DNA from: an uncultured Bacillaceae bacterium
GTDB taxonomy: Bacteria; Bacillota; Bacilli; Bacillales; Caldibacillaceae
Direction: 5' to 3'
Length of the DNA stretch: 64,000 nucleotides
Assembly: GCA_937934645.1 (NCBI GenBank)
Contig: CALGYZ010000082.1
Span: forward strand, 6,265 to 70,264
Shown here in pieces: positions 18,029 through 26,226 of the stretch (within the stretch, counting starts at the first letter, position 1; every line of letters begins with the position of its first letter). A program made the translations under genes and the position numbers. The notes beneath the pieces were generated by a model. That model had not been told where the DNA came from. It did not search any database and saw nothing but the letters and a program-made list of their open reading frames with translations.

Positions 18029-19795
18029 ATGAAAATGTGGCGAAAGCGGACGATATTTGCGGCTGTAATTTTTTTAGTCGGAATTTCCGTTTTATTAGGC
18101 CGTTTGGCACAAATCCAATTAATTGATACAAAAAGTTTTTCCGGACGGAACATAAATTTAATCCGCGAAAGTGTTAAACAACGGTCACAGGAAGTCATTA
18201 TCGACCACGGAAGGGGAGCATTTTACGACCGGAATATGGAACCGGTAACCCATAGCACTATTCCCTCATTAATACTGTTTCCTTTCTTAAAAAATACGGA
18301 CTGGGATGTAGAAAAGGTTGCCGAAATTACCGGCATTCCGGAAAGAAAATTGCTTAAGGCCGTTGATGAAGCAGAGGAACCGTTCGTTTTCGGCGGTCCC
18401 CGTCCGTTGAAATTAACCCCGGAACAAATGGATGCCATAAATAATCTAAAAATTCCCGGTGTTTTCGCTGTTGAGATAAAAATGGATAAGAAAGATTTTC
18501 CGGCGGCACAGCTCATTGGAACGGTCGGTCAAAATGATCGAGAGGCCCGCAATAGGTATCCGGACCGGGGTCTATCGGCAGGGACGAAAATCGGTATTCT
18601 CGGATTGCAAAAAAGCTTTGATGAATTTTTGCTTCAGGAAGAACAAACAAAGCTGGTTTATCATGTAGACGGAAAAGGCGGTCCATTATTCGGCGCCAAA
18701 GTAAAATATGTTGATCCCTCCAATCCCTTTTATCCGTTAAAGGTTCAAACAACCATTGATTTGGAAATACAAAACAAGGCGGAAGAAATCGTTGATCAAT
18801 TTAAAATAGAAAAGGGCGGACTTATATTACTGGATATTTCCTCCAATTCCATTCTTGCCAATGTATCCCGTCCGAAAATAGATTTGGATGATCCTTTTCA
18901 AAATGAAGGGGCAAAAAATTTTATGTTTACCGCCCAAATCCCGGGTTCTGTGTTTAAAACAGTTATTGCTGCGGCAGCAATTGAATACCGCCTTATTTCT
19001 CCCCGGCGCATCTTTGATTGCAACAAAACAATCCATGGTACCTATGATGAGTACAGGCACGGCCGGCTTGACTTTACAAAAAGCTTTGCCGTAAGCTGTA
19101 ACAATACGTTTGCAACCCTTGCAACGGAATTAATCGCACTAGATCCCAGAATTATTGAAACCTATGCTGAAAAGCTGGGATTGACAGAAGAAACGGGCTG
19201 GCGGGGACAGGTTTTTCATTTTAAAGATTTTAAGCAATTTAGCGGGGAAGAAAAGGGTCATGTATATTTAAATGATGAAGAACGGCATGACCGGAAATTT
19301 GCGGCCCAAACGGGTATCGGCCAGCAAAGCGTCCGGATTACTCCGGTTGCCGCCGCCAATATGATGGCAACCATTGCCCGAGGTGGTGAGAAGAAAATGG
19401 TAAGAGCGGTGTCCGATATCCGGTACAAGAATGGAAACACCCTGTTTCACTTTCCGGAGAAATCTTTGGGAAAAGACGGTATATCTCCTTATACGGCCGG
19501 AAAGCTGCAAAAATTGTTGCGGGAAGTGGTTGTATATGAAGAAGGAACCGGCCATGCGTTAAATGAATTGCCTTACACGGTTGCCGGGAAGTCCGGTACG
19601 GCTGAAACCCATCGGTATGCAGAAGACGGCAAAGAATATTTAAATAAATGGTTTGTCGGTTATTTTCCTTATGAAAATCCCAAATATGCCCTTGCAGTGG
19701 TCAATCTGGACGTTTTTTCGGATGAAGGATCAGTCATTCCTGTGTTTCAGGAAATGGTGGAATTTTTATATGAGTATGACAAATCAGATTCTTAA
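18029..19795 (+). CDS. pbpI: Class B penicillin-binding protein (YrrR/PbpI, PBP4b)
   Basis: 588 residues. An N-terminal transmembrane anchor (IFAAVIFLVGISVLLGRLA) precedes a dimerisation domain and a transpeptidase domain. The active-site motifs are SxxK (Ser307 in PGSVFKTV), SxN (SCNN) and a KSG variant of KTG in AGKSGTAE. It cross-links peptidoglycan. The start is uncertain: ATG 18029 or 18035, with only GGGT-type sites upstream, or GTG 18026. B. subtilis PbpI is expressed in the mother cell under sigma-E; I see no clear sigma-E promoter here. yrrS follows, as in B. subtilis. Confidence 0.93.
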   Translation: MKMWRKRTIFAAVIFLVGISVLLGRLAQIQLIDTKSFSGRNINLIRESVKQRSQEVIIDHGRGAFYDRNMEPVTHSTIPSLILFPFLKNTDWDVEKVAEITGIPERKLLKAVDEAEEPFVFGGPRPLKLTPEQMDAINNLKIPGVFAVEIKMDKKDFPAAQLIGTVGQNDREARNRYPDRGLSAGTKIGILGLQKSFDEFLLQEEQTKLVYHVDGKGGPLFGAKVKYVDPSNPFYPLKVQTTIDLEIQNKAEEIVDQFKIEKGGLILLDISSNSILANVSRPKIDLDDPFQNEGAKNFMFTAQIPGSVFKTVIAAAAIEYRLISPRRIFDCNKTIHGTYDEYRHGRLDFTKSFAVSCNNTFATLATELIALDPRIIETYAEKLGLTEETGWRGQVFHFKDFKQFSGEEKGHVYLNDEERHDRKFAAQTGIGQQSVRITPVAAANMMATIARGGEKKMVRAVSDIRYKNGNTLFHFPEKSLGKDGISPYTAGKLQKLLREVVVYEEGTGHALNELPYTVAGKSGTAETHRYAEDGKEYLNKWFVGYFPYENPKYALAVVNLDVFSDEGSVIPVFQEMVEFLYEYDKSDS

Positions 19796-19896
19796 ATTAT
19801 TCAATTTGAAAAATACCTGTTACGGAAATTTTACTGTACAATAATGTTGTAACGGTTAAAATGAATCATAGAATAACAGAACGGAGGGAGAACGGA

Positions 19897-20523
19897 ATGG
19901 AGGAAAACTCGCAGTCGAGAAAAGCACGGAGGGAAACACTAAAGCGGAAAAGAACGGATACGATTTTAAATATATTGATCAGTATTGTTTTTTTACTAAT
20001 TCTTATTGTCGGCTGGAACGTTATTTTTTCACAAGGGGACACCGATGAAGCGACCCAAATGGAAGCAAAAACGGAAATTTCCTCTGAATCAAAATCCGAA
20101 AAAGCTTCCCGGCAAAAAAAAGACGGGGACGATAGTGAAAAAGTCGAAGCGAAAAATGATGAAGAAGATGCTGAATCGGAGGAAATGATCGTAGAAAGTG
20201 ATGATCCGAACGTCATCAAGGTGGTGGTCCATCCGGATTGGGAACCGATCGGAACGCAACAAACCGGAGAACATATTACGCAATATGATGAAGGAAGCCG
20301 TGACCGGATTGAAATGGAAGAGGCTATCAGTTATGCTTCCGGTGTGGAAAGAGACAATATGATTGTCTGGTGGCTCGAAAACGGCGGGGCACCGGATAAG
20401 GTAATCGGAACGATATCCACGAAAGATCAAACGGAAGTATACCGGGTATACATAGAGTGGATTGACGGAAAAGGATGGAAACCGGTCAGACTGGAACAAT
20501 TGAGAGAAAATGATAAAAAATAA
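19897..20523 (+). CDS. YrrS family protein (DUF1510)
   Basis: 208 residues. A basic N-terminus (SRKARRETLKRKRTD), one transmembrane helix (NILISIVFLLILIVGWNVIF), a low-complexity acidic linker of Glu/Lys/Ser, then a C-terminal DUF1510 domain with IKVVVHPDWEPIGTQQTGEH. Probably a single-pass protein with an outside domain. Function unknown; pairing with the class B PBP suggests cell-wall work in sporulation. ATG 19897 follows GGAGGGA at 7-8 bases; an earlier ATG (19861) lacks a site. Confidence 0.88.
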   Translation: MEENSQSRKARRETLKRKRTDTILNILISIVFLLILIVGWNVIFSQGDTDEATQMEAKTEISSESKSEKASRQKKDGDDSEKVEAKNDEEDAESEEMIVESDDPNVIKVVVHPDWEPIGTQQTGEHITQYDEGSRDRIEMEEAISYASGVERDNMIVWWLENGGAPDKVIGTISTKDQTEVYRVYIEWIDGKGWKPVRLEQLRENDKK

Positions 20524-20549
20524 AATTTCGTTAGATTGGGGTTGAAAAG

Positions 20550-21242
20550 ATGAAAATTGCAATAATCGGTGCGATGGAAGAAGAAGTAACAAAACTGCGC
20601 AATGAAATGGAAAACAAGAAAGCAGAAGTTGTTGCCAATAGTGAATTTACCTCCGGATCCCTTGCCGGAAGAGATTGTGTCTTATTAAAATCCGGTATCG
20701 GCAAAGTCAATGCAGCCATGACGACAACCATTTTGATTGAACGGTACAAACCGGATGTATTAATTAATACCGGTTCCGCCGGGGGATTAAACCCATCGTT
20801 AAACGTCGGAGATATTGTTATATCTGACAAAGTTTGCCACCATGATGTCGATGCCACCGCTTTCGGGTATAAATACGGACAAGTTCCGGGAATGCCTGAA
20901 AGTTATAAAGCGGATGAAAGATTGACGGACATTGCGCTGAATGCTGCTGGTGAACTGGGAGAGGTACAGGTTGTCAAAGGACTCATCGCTTCCGGTGACT
21001 CATTCATCAGTGATTCGGAACAGGTGAAAAAAATTTCCAAGCATTTTCCTGAACTGGAAGCAGTGGAGATGGAAGGTTCAGCGATTGCCCAAATTGCTTA
21101 CCAGTATGGCCTGCCGTTTGTCATTATCCGTTCCTTGTCTGATATTGCCGGGAAAGAATCAGGAATTACTTTTGAAAAGTTTATCCATACGGCCGCCACG
21201 AACTCTGCCAAACTGGTCTTGTCAATGATTCCTCATATTTGA
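20550..21242 (+). CDS. mtnN: 5'-methylthioadenosine/S-adenosylhomocysteine nucleosidase
   Basis: 230 residues. MKIAIIGAMEEEV at the start, the ribose-binding block VEMEGSAIAQIAYQYGLPFVIIRSLSDIAG near the C-terminus with the catalytic aspartate in SLSD. It cleaves adenine from MTA and SAH for methionine salvage and the activated methyl cycle. In B. subtilis it leads the mtnN-yrrT-mccA-mccB-yrhC operon that turns homocysteine into cysteine; here only mtnN and yrhC remain at the site. Confidence 0.97.
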   Translation: MKIAIIGAMEEEVTKLRNEMENKKAEVVANSEFTSGSLAGRDCVLLKSGIGKVNAAMTTTILIERYKPDVLINTGSAGGLNPSLNVGDIVISDKVCHHDVDATAFGYKYGQVPGMPESYKADERLTDIALNAAGELGEVQVVKGLIASGDSFISDSEQVKKISKHFPELEAVEMEGSAIAQIAYQYGLPFVIIRSLSDIAGKESGITFEKFIHTAATNSAKLVLSMIPHI

Positions 21243-21374
21243 TCATACCGGGTTTATATCAACAGGTATCCGGCAGAGTCCGCCGGTTTTTTCCTGAACT
21301 TTCCGGCTGAATCATTCTGTTTTCCATGTTATTCTAAAATAATAGAAAAACAGATTGACAAGGTGAGGATTTTT

Positions 21375-21617
21375 TTGAATCAAGAAAAAGAACTGTTGGA
21401 TAAAATTATTGATTATAAAAATTTTACGATGGTTTTATTGGCGGTTGCCGTATTATTAAACGCAGGAATTTCGCTTAAAGGTTTTGAACTGGCCGAAAAG
21501 AAATTATGGTTCGTGCTTGCTGTACAATTTACATGTATGCTGTTTGCTTTTCTTTTTATGATTTTGCATGTGAAATGGACCAAAAAGTTGATAGACAGGG
21601 GAAACCGGCGTCATTAA
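21375..21617 (+). CDS. YrhC family membrane protein
   Basis: About 80 residues with two hydrophobic helices (FTMVLLAVAVLLNAGISL and LWFVLAVQFTCMLFAFLFMI). The order mtnN then yrhC and the two-helix shape identify YrhC, whose function is unknown. I prefer TTG 21375, 6 bases after AAGGTGAGGA, over GTG 21363 which lies inside that site. The preceding gap (21243-21374) holds no gene. Confidence 0.75.
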   Translation: MNQEKELLDKIIDYKNFTMVLLAVAVLLNAGISLKGFELAEKKLWFVLAVQFTCMLFAFLFMILHVKWTKKLIDRGNRRH

Positions 21618-21673
21618 GAGAGATGAAAAGCGCAGTGTTTTGCTTTTACCTGCAGAATTTTTAACTGGACATA

Positions 21674-21701
21674 CACATTTCCCGCTCCCCTGACATACGT
21701 A
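21674..21701 (+). promoter_or_regulatory. Sigma-K/sigma-E type promoter for sigK
   Basis: CACA at 21674-21677, 16 bases, then CATACGTA at 21694-21701, matching the sigma-K pattern mACm-N16-CATAnnTA; the -10 also resembles sigma-E CATACAnT. It is 37 bases before the sigK ATG, consistent with mother-cell expression and autoregulation. Confidence 0.65.
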
Positions 21702-21738
21702 TAATTTACAGGCATTTGATCATCAGGGGGTGCGGGAG

Positions 21739-22443
21739 ATGGCAGGATTATTTTCAGCTCTCGTAATGTTTTTTAAGGAAATTATCTTCTTTGTTTCATA
21801 CGTTAAAAACAATGCCTTTCCACAACCACTGTCACCGGAAGAAGAAAAAAAGTATTTAAGGCTTATGGCGGAAGGGGATATGAACGCCAGAAACCTTCTG
21901 ATTGAACATAATTTGCGTCTTGTTGCCCATATTGTAAAAAAATTTGAAAACACCGGAGAAGACCAGGAAGATCTGATTTCAATCGGAACAATCGGATTAA
22001 TCAAGGCGATTGAAAGCTTTTCAGAAGGGAAAGGAACAAAGCTGGCTACATATGCCGCAAGATGCATAGAAAATGAAATATTGATGCATTTAAGAGCCTT
22101 AAAAAAGACGAGAAAAGACATTTCATTACATGACCCGATCGGCCAGGACAAAGAAGGGAATGAGATTAGTTTAATCGATGTCCTTAAATCGGATAATGAA
22201 GATGTAGTGGACCGGATTCAATTAAATATGGAACTGGAGAAAATGAAAGAATACCTTTCCGTTCTCGAAGAACGGGAAAAAGAAGTCATAATCGGCCGTT
22301 TCGGGCTTGGCGGGACAAAAGAAAAAACACAACGGGAACTGGCAAAAGAACTGGGAATTTCAAGAAGTTATGTATCCAGAATTGAGAAACGGGCTTTAAT
22401 GAAAATGTTCCATGAATTTTACCGGGCGGAAAAAGGAAAGTAG
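21739..22443 (+). CDS. sigK: RNA polymerase sporulation sigma factor, pro-sigma-K
   Basis: 234 residues in one uninterrupted frame; B. subtilis needs excision of the skin element to make this gene. The pro-sequence MAGLFSALVMFFKEIIFFVS precedes YVKNNAFPQPLSPEEE, the known cleavage neighbourhood for SpoIVFB. Region 2 includes NLRLVAHIVKKF and DLISIGTIGLIKAIESF; region 4 has ELGISRSYVSRIEKRAL. It directs late mother-cell transcription for coat and cortex. ATG 21739 is 8 bases after AGGGGG; GTG 21730 overlaps that site. Confidence 0.97.
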   Translation: MAGLFSALVMFFKEIIFFVSYVKNNAFPQPLSPEEEKKYLRLMAEGDMNARNLLIEHNLRLVAHIVKKFENTGEDQEDLISIGTIGLIKAIESFSEGKGTKLATYAARCIENEILMHLRALKKTRKDISLHDPIGQDKEGNEISLIDVLKSDNEDVVDRIQLNMELEKMKEYLSVLEEREKEVIIGRFGLGGTKEKTQRELAKELGISRSYVSRIEKRALMKMFHEFYRAEKGK

Positions 22444-22478
22444 TAAAAAATTTTAAAGCAGACAGGAATATGAAAATG

Positions 22479-22516
22479 AAAATCCTCACCGGTTGAAAGC
22501 CGGTGGGGATTTTCCA
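22479..22516. terminator. Bidirectional terminator between sigK and sda
   Basis: AAAATCCTCACCGG (22479-22492) pairs with CCGGTGGGGATTTT (22500-22513), one G-U pair, with A/T tracts on both sides. It sits between two convergent genes and can serve both. Confidence 0.8.
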
Positions 22517-22539
22517 TCTCTGGGAAACAATTGTGTTTT

Positions 22540-22680
22540 TTATGACAAGGACTTGATCTTTACCGGGAGATGGCGCCGTTCTATTTCTTTTTCTATGAGG
22601 CGGATAAACTCAGGAGATAATTGAAGTTTTATTGCTTTGTAGTAGGATTCGAGCAACAATTGATCCGATAAGTTCTCCAT
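22540..22680 (-). CDS. sda: Sporulation checkpoint inhibitor Sda
   Basis: 46 residues, MENLSDQLLLESYYKAIKLQ continuing PEFIRLIEKEIERRHL, matching Sda in length and in the two-helix hairpin pattern. Sda blocks autophosphorylation of the sporulation kinase KinA when replication is disturbed. The frame extends upstream. The ATG at 22680 is 19 bases from the best Shine-Dalgarno (GGAGGTGA, 22707-22700); a shorter AAGGTG is 13 bases away. The next gene on the other side is yqeG, with a DnaA-box cluster between, as in B. subtilis. Confidence 0.92.
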   Translation of the reverse strand: MENLSDQLLLESYYKAIKLQLSPEFIRLIEKEIERRHLPVKIKSLS

Positions 22681-22818
22681 CTTGCCGGTTATGCACCTTT
22701 CACCTCCGATCCGGATTTTCAATCATAAATTTGTTCTGTGCTGAATAAAAATAACCAGTTAAGCTATCAATTTGTAATTAAAATTAGCACAAATCAATCA
22801 GGAGAACAAGTGTTCCTT

Positions 22819-22917
22819 TTATCCACAACAGCCGGTGGATAAGTTGTGGTTAAATTGTTAATAAGACGCAGGAATTGCATCAAATCAATCGGGATAATGT
22901 GTATAAAGTTATCCACA
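22819..22917. promoter_or_regulatory. DnaA-box cluster between sda and yqeG
   Basis: Two perfect TTATCCACA boxes on the plus strand (22819-22827, 22909-22917) and three single-mismatch boxes on the minus strand (22834-22842 reading TTATCCACC, 22845-22853 reading TTAACCACA, 22898-22906 reading TTATACACA) lie within 99 bases. The sda-yqeG intergenic region of B. subtilis is a known DnaA-binding cluster that links replication status to sda expression. The 436-base gap (22681-23116) contains this cluster and the yqeG promoter; I see no gene in it. Confidence 0.9.
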
Positions 22918-23037
22918 GGTGTAGAATATATGCGTTATATGTCGAAATGTTTTTCTACGCTGTCACTTTGTAATGGAACTTGTCGAACCGCCTTTTTATT
23001 TTCCGGACCCCGAAAACGTGTAAATACCGATTTGTGC

Positions 23038-23066
23038 TTGCAAAAAAAAGAGAGAAAAAATATGAT
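23038..23066 (+). promoter_or_regulatory. Sigma-A promoter for the yqeG-yqeM operon
   Basis: TTGCAA (23038-23043), 17-base spacer, TATGAT (23061-23066), 50 bases upstream of yqeG. Confidence 0.65.
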
Positions 23067-23116
23067 AAATAAGAATGCTGTTATTGTCGGATATTATTAC
23101 TTATGAGGTGTGACGG

Positions 23117-23647
23117 ATGTTAAAACGTTTTTTACCGGATGATTACTTTCAATCGATTTTTCATATAACACCCGAATATTTAAAACAGAAAAATATAAAA
23201 GGTATTATTACGGATTTGGATAACACGCTTGTTGAATGGAACCGTCCCGAAGCCACCCCGGAATTGACGAATTGGTTTAAAGAAATGCGGAATCACGGGA
23301 TACAAATAGTAATTGTTTCCAATAATAATAAAAAAAGGGTGCATAAATTTGCTTCCCCTTTGGGAATACCTTATGTTTACCGTGCACGTAAACCCCTTGG
23401 TAAAGCTTTTCGTAAAGCTTTAACCGTTTTAAATTTACCGAAAGAAAATACGGTGGTCATCGGTGATCAGTTGTTAACCGATATTTACGGGGGGAATAAA
23501 GCGGGTTTTTACACAATTTTAGTTGTTCCTGTTGCAGAATCGGACGGTTTTGCGACAAAATTTAACCGGATGATTGAACGGAAAATATTCCGTCATTTGG
23601 ATAAAAAAGGATTGCTGCAGTGGGAGGGCAGACAAAGTGGAGAATGA
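23117..23647 (+). CDS. yqeG: YqeG family HAD IIIA phosphatase
   Basis: 176 residues. HAD motif I is IITDLDNTLVEW, motif II IVSNNNKKRV, and motif IV VVIGDQLLTDIYGGNKAGFYT. The phosphatase substrate is not established. Start ATG 23117 after GAGGTGTGACGG. It opens an operon of ribosome-assembly and nicotinamide genes and overlaps the yqeH start by 11 bases. Confidence 0.93.
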   Translation: MLKRFLPDDYFQSIFHITPEYLKQKNIKGIITDLDNTLVEWNRPEATPELTNWFKEMRNHGIQIVIVSNNNKKRVHKFASPLGIPYVYRARKPLGKAFRKALTVLNLPKENTVVIGDQLLTDIYGGNKAGFYTILVVPVAESDGFATKFNRMIERKIFRHLDKKGLLQWEGRQSGE

Positions 23648-24740
23648 TCGAATATGCATTGGCTGCGGAGCTGTTATACAAACTGAAGATCCGGACAAGC
23701 CCGGCTATGTACCGAGTTCAACACTAAATAAAGAGGATGTAATATGCCGGCGCTGTTTTCGTTTGAAACATTATAATGAAGTACAGGATGTCCGGTTAAC
23801 GGATGATGATTTTTTAAAAATTTTACACGGAATCAGTAATGTTGCCGGACTTATTGTAAAAATCGTCGATATTTTCGATTTTAACGGAAGCTGGCTTCCG
23901 GGTATTCAAAGATTTATAGGTAATAACGACGTGTTGCTTGTCGGAAACAAAGTTGATTTACTGCCGCGGTCTGTCAAACATAATAGAGTTATCCACTGGC
24001 TATCTGTCCGTGCAAGGGAACTGGGACTGGAACCGGCAGCTGTTACCCTTGTCAGTGCAGAAAAAGGTATACATATACAAAAAGTCATTGATTTAATCGA
24101 GAAATACCGGGACGGAAAAGATGTATATGTTATTGGATGCACAAATGTAGGGAAATCAACGTTGATTAACCGGATTATCCAGGAAGTGACCGGAGAAAAA
24201 GATATTATTACAACATCGTATTTTCCCGGCACAACATTGGATATGATCAGAATTCCCCTTGATGACGGAAAAGCAATTTATGATACCCCGGGGATTATTA
24301 ACCATCATCAAATGGCTCATTTTGTATCGAAAAAAGACTTGAAAATAATTACGCCGAAAAAAGAGATAAATCCAAGGATCTATCAGTTAAATGAACAGCA
24401 AACATTATTCTTTGGAGGACTGGCCCGGATGGATTTTGTGAAAGGAAAACGGACCCCGTTCGTATGTTACTTTTCCAATGAACTGCGTATTCACCGGACA
24501 AAGCTGGAAAATGCGGATTCGTTGTATAATAAACATAAAGGCGGATTGCTAAGTCCTCCGGGTAAAGAATACGCAGATGAATTTCCGGAGTTTTACCGTC
24601 AGGAGTTTTCCATCCGGGAGGATAAAACCGATATTGTGTTTTCAGGACTCGGATGGATTATGATTCCGGAGGGAGGAGTCGTCGTCCGGACCTATGTTCC
24701 TAAAGGAGTAAGCGTATATTTGCGTGATTCCCTGATATAA
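23637..24740 (+). CDS. yqeH: Ribosome biogenesis GTPase YqeH
   Basis: 367 residues. A zinc finger (Cys7, Cys10, Cys37, Cys40) precedes a circularly permuted GTPase: G4 GNKVDLL and G5 VSAEKG come before G1 GCTNVGKST and G3 DTPG. YqeH is needed for 30S subunit assembly. I chose GTG 23637 (VENDRICIGC) because it restores the family N-terminus and GGGAGG lies about 10 bases upstream; a longer frame into yqeG lacks family similarity. In B. subtilis aroE comes next; here yqeI follows after 13 bases. Confidence 0.95.
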   Translation: MENDRICIGCGAVIQTEDPDKPGYVPSSTLNKEDVICRRCFRLKHYNEVQDVRLTDDDFLKILHGISNVAGLIVKIVDIFDFNGSWLPGIQRFIGNNDVLLVGNKVDLLPRSVKHNRVIHWLSVRARELGLEPAAVTLVSAEKGIHIQKVIDLIEKYRDGKDVYVIGCTNVGKSTLINRIIQEVTGEKDIITTSYFPGTTLDMIRIPLDDGKAIYDTPGIINHHQMAHFVSKKDLKIITPKKEINPRIYQLNEQQTLFFGGLARMDFVKGKRTPFVCYFSNELRIHRTKLENADSLYNKHKGGLLSPPGKEYADEFPEFYRQEFSIREDKTDIVFSGLGWIMIPEGGVVVRTYVPKGVSVYLRDSLI

Positions 24741-24753
24741 AGGAGTAGATAAA

Positions 24754-25050
24754 ATGGCATTAACGGGAAAACAAAAAAGATTTTTACGGAGTAAAGCACA
24801 TCATTTACAACCGATTTTTCAAGTTGGAAAAGGCGGGGTCAATGAAAATATGGTTAAGCAAATTTCCGATGCACTGGAAGCGCGTGAGCTGATCAAAGTC
24901 AGCGTATTGCAAAACTGTGAAGAGGATAAGCACACGGTCGCTAAAAAGTTGACGGCCGGTTCCGGAGCCGAGCTTGTCCAAGTGATCGGAAATACGATTG
25001 TTTTATATAAGGAATCAAAAAACAATAAACGAATCGAGCTTACGGAGTAA
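24754..25050 (+). CDS. yqeI: YhbY/CRM-domain RNA-binding protein (YqeI)
   Basis: 98 residues. The CRM fold is evident from MALTGKQKRFLRSKAH, the GxxG-like GKGGVN loop and VIGNTIVLYKESK. Such proteins bind pre-50S particles. AAGGAG precedes the ATG. It lies between yqeH and nadD. Confidence 0.94.
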   Translation: MALTGKQKRFLRSKAHHLQPIFQVGKGGVNENMVKQISDALEARELIKVSVLQNCEEDKHTVAKKLTAGSGAELVQVIGNTIVLYKESKNNKRIELTE

Positions 25051-25060
25051 GGTGCCGGAC

Positions 25061-25645
25061 ATGAGAAAAAGAACGGGAATTTTGGGCGGAACCTTTGATC
25101 CACCGCATATCGGACATTTAATTATTGCCGACCAGGTTTTACATCAGCTACGGTTGGATGAGATCCGTTTCATGCCCAACCATATTCCGCCCCATAAAGA
25201 AATAAAGTCTGATTCGGCTCCGGAAGACCGGTTGAAAATGCTGCAATTGGCGGTCGAAGGAAATAAATACTTCAAAATTGAAACGATAGAGTTAAAACGG
25301 AAAGGCACATCATATACTTATGATACAATGGTACAGCTGAAAAAAGCTGAGCCGGATACGGAATTTTTTTTCATTATCGGCGGCGATATGATTGACGATT
25401 TACCAAACTGGCATAAAATCGATGAACTCGTGAAATTAGTCAAGTTCGTCGGGGTAGACAGGCCGTTTTATAAAGGCAAAACAGATTATCCTGTACATAT
25501 GATTGACATTCCCCTGATCCATGTTTCCTCGACGATGATCCGAAAAAAAATTGCGGCGGGACAATCCGTTAAATATTTACTTCCCGACCCGGTAATTACG
25601 TTTATAGAGGAGAATCATTTATATGGAGCGAGAAAAAGCACTTGA
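25061..25645 (+). CDS. nadD: Nicotinate-nucleotide adenylyltransferase
   Basis: 194 residues. GILGGTFDPPHIGHL contains the HxGH nucleotidyltransferase motif, and HVSSTMIRKKI is the ISSTxxR counterpart. It makes deamido-NAD from nicotinate mononucleotide and ATP. ATG 25061 follows AAGGTG, which overlaps the end of yqeI. It overlaps yqeK by 23 bases. Confidence 0.96.
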   Translation: MRKRTGILGGTFDPPHIGHLIIADQVLHQLRLDEIRFMPNHIPPHKEIKSDSAPEDRLKMLQLAVEGNKYFKIETIELKRKGTSYTYDTMVQLKKAEPDTEFFFIIGGDMIDDLPNWHKIDELVKLVKFVGVDRPFYKGKTDYPVHMIDIPLIHVSSTMIRKKIAAGQSVKYLLPDPVITFIEENHLYGARKST

Positions 25646-26189
25646 ATTGGTAAGAAAACAATTGCCGGAAAAGAGATACCGACATACATTGGGAGTATTG
25701 GAAACAGCTTTACGCCTGGCGGAAAAATACGGATGTGATCCAAAAAAAGCGGAATTGGCCGCGATTTTCCATGATTATGCAAAATACCGGCCGGAAGAAG
25801 AATTGAAACAAATTATTATCGATCAAAAATTACCAGAAAAAATGCTGGAATTCCATCCGGAAATTTGGCACGGACCTGCCGGTGCTTATTTAGTCGAAAA
25901 AGAAGCAGGTATTACCAATCAGGATATTTTAAATGCGATCCGCTACCATACAACGGGCAGGCCGGATATGTCATTGCTGGAAAAAATCATTTTTATTTCC
26001 GATTACATTGAACCGGGAAGGAATTTTCCCGGTGTAGAAGAAACAAGAAATCTTGCAGAAGAGGATTTGGATTTGGCCATCTTACAAAGCTTGCAAAACA
26101 CATTGTTATTTTTAATAAAGAAGAAGGCTGCAATCTATCCGGATACGATTGAAACATATAACAGCTTTTTAAAGAAAACATCACGATAA
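25623..26189 (+). CDS. yqeK: HD-domain bis(5'-nucleosyl)-tetraphosphatase YqeK
   Basis: 188 residues. Metal ligands of the HD fold are visible in RYRHTLGV, IFHDYAKYR, HGPAGAYL and FISDYIEPGR. YqeK-type enzymes split Ap4A symmetrically to ADP. It overlaps the end of nadD and is followed by rsfS, the standard Firmicutes order. Confidence 0.94.
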   Translation: MEREKALELVRKQLPEKRYRHTLGVLETALRLAEKYGCDPKKAELAAIFHDYAKYRPEEELKQIIIDQKLPEKMLEFHPEIWHGPAGAYLVEKEAGITNQDILNAIRYHTTGRPDMSLLEKIIFISDYIEPGRNFPGVEETRNLAEEDLDLAILQSLQNTLLFLIKKKAAIYPDTIETYNSFLKKTSR

Positions 26190-26226
26190 CGTGCTAAAAA
26201 AAGATACAGGAGGCCTGATTCGATTC

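Noticed and set aside
22846..23106. 86-codon open frame across the sda-yqeG spacer
   Set aside because: It runs over the DnaA boxes and the yqeG promoter, has no good Shine-Dalgarno and its composition is unlike real proteins.
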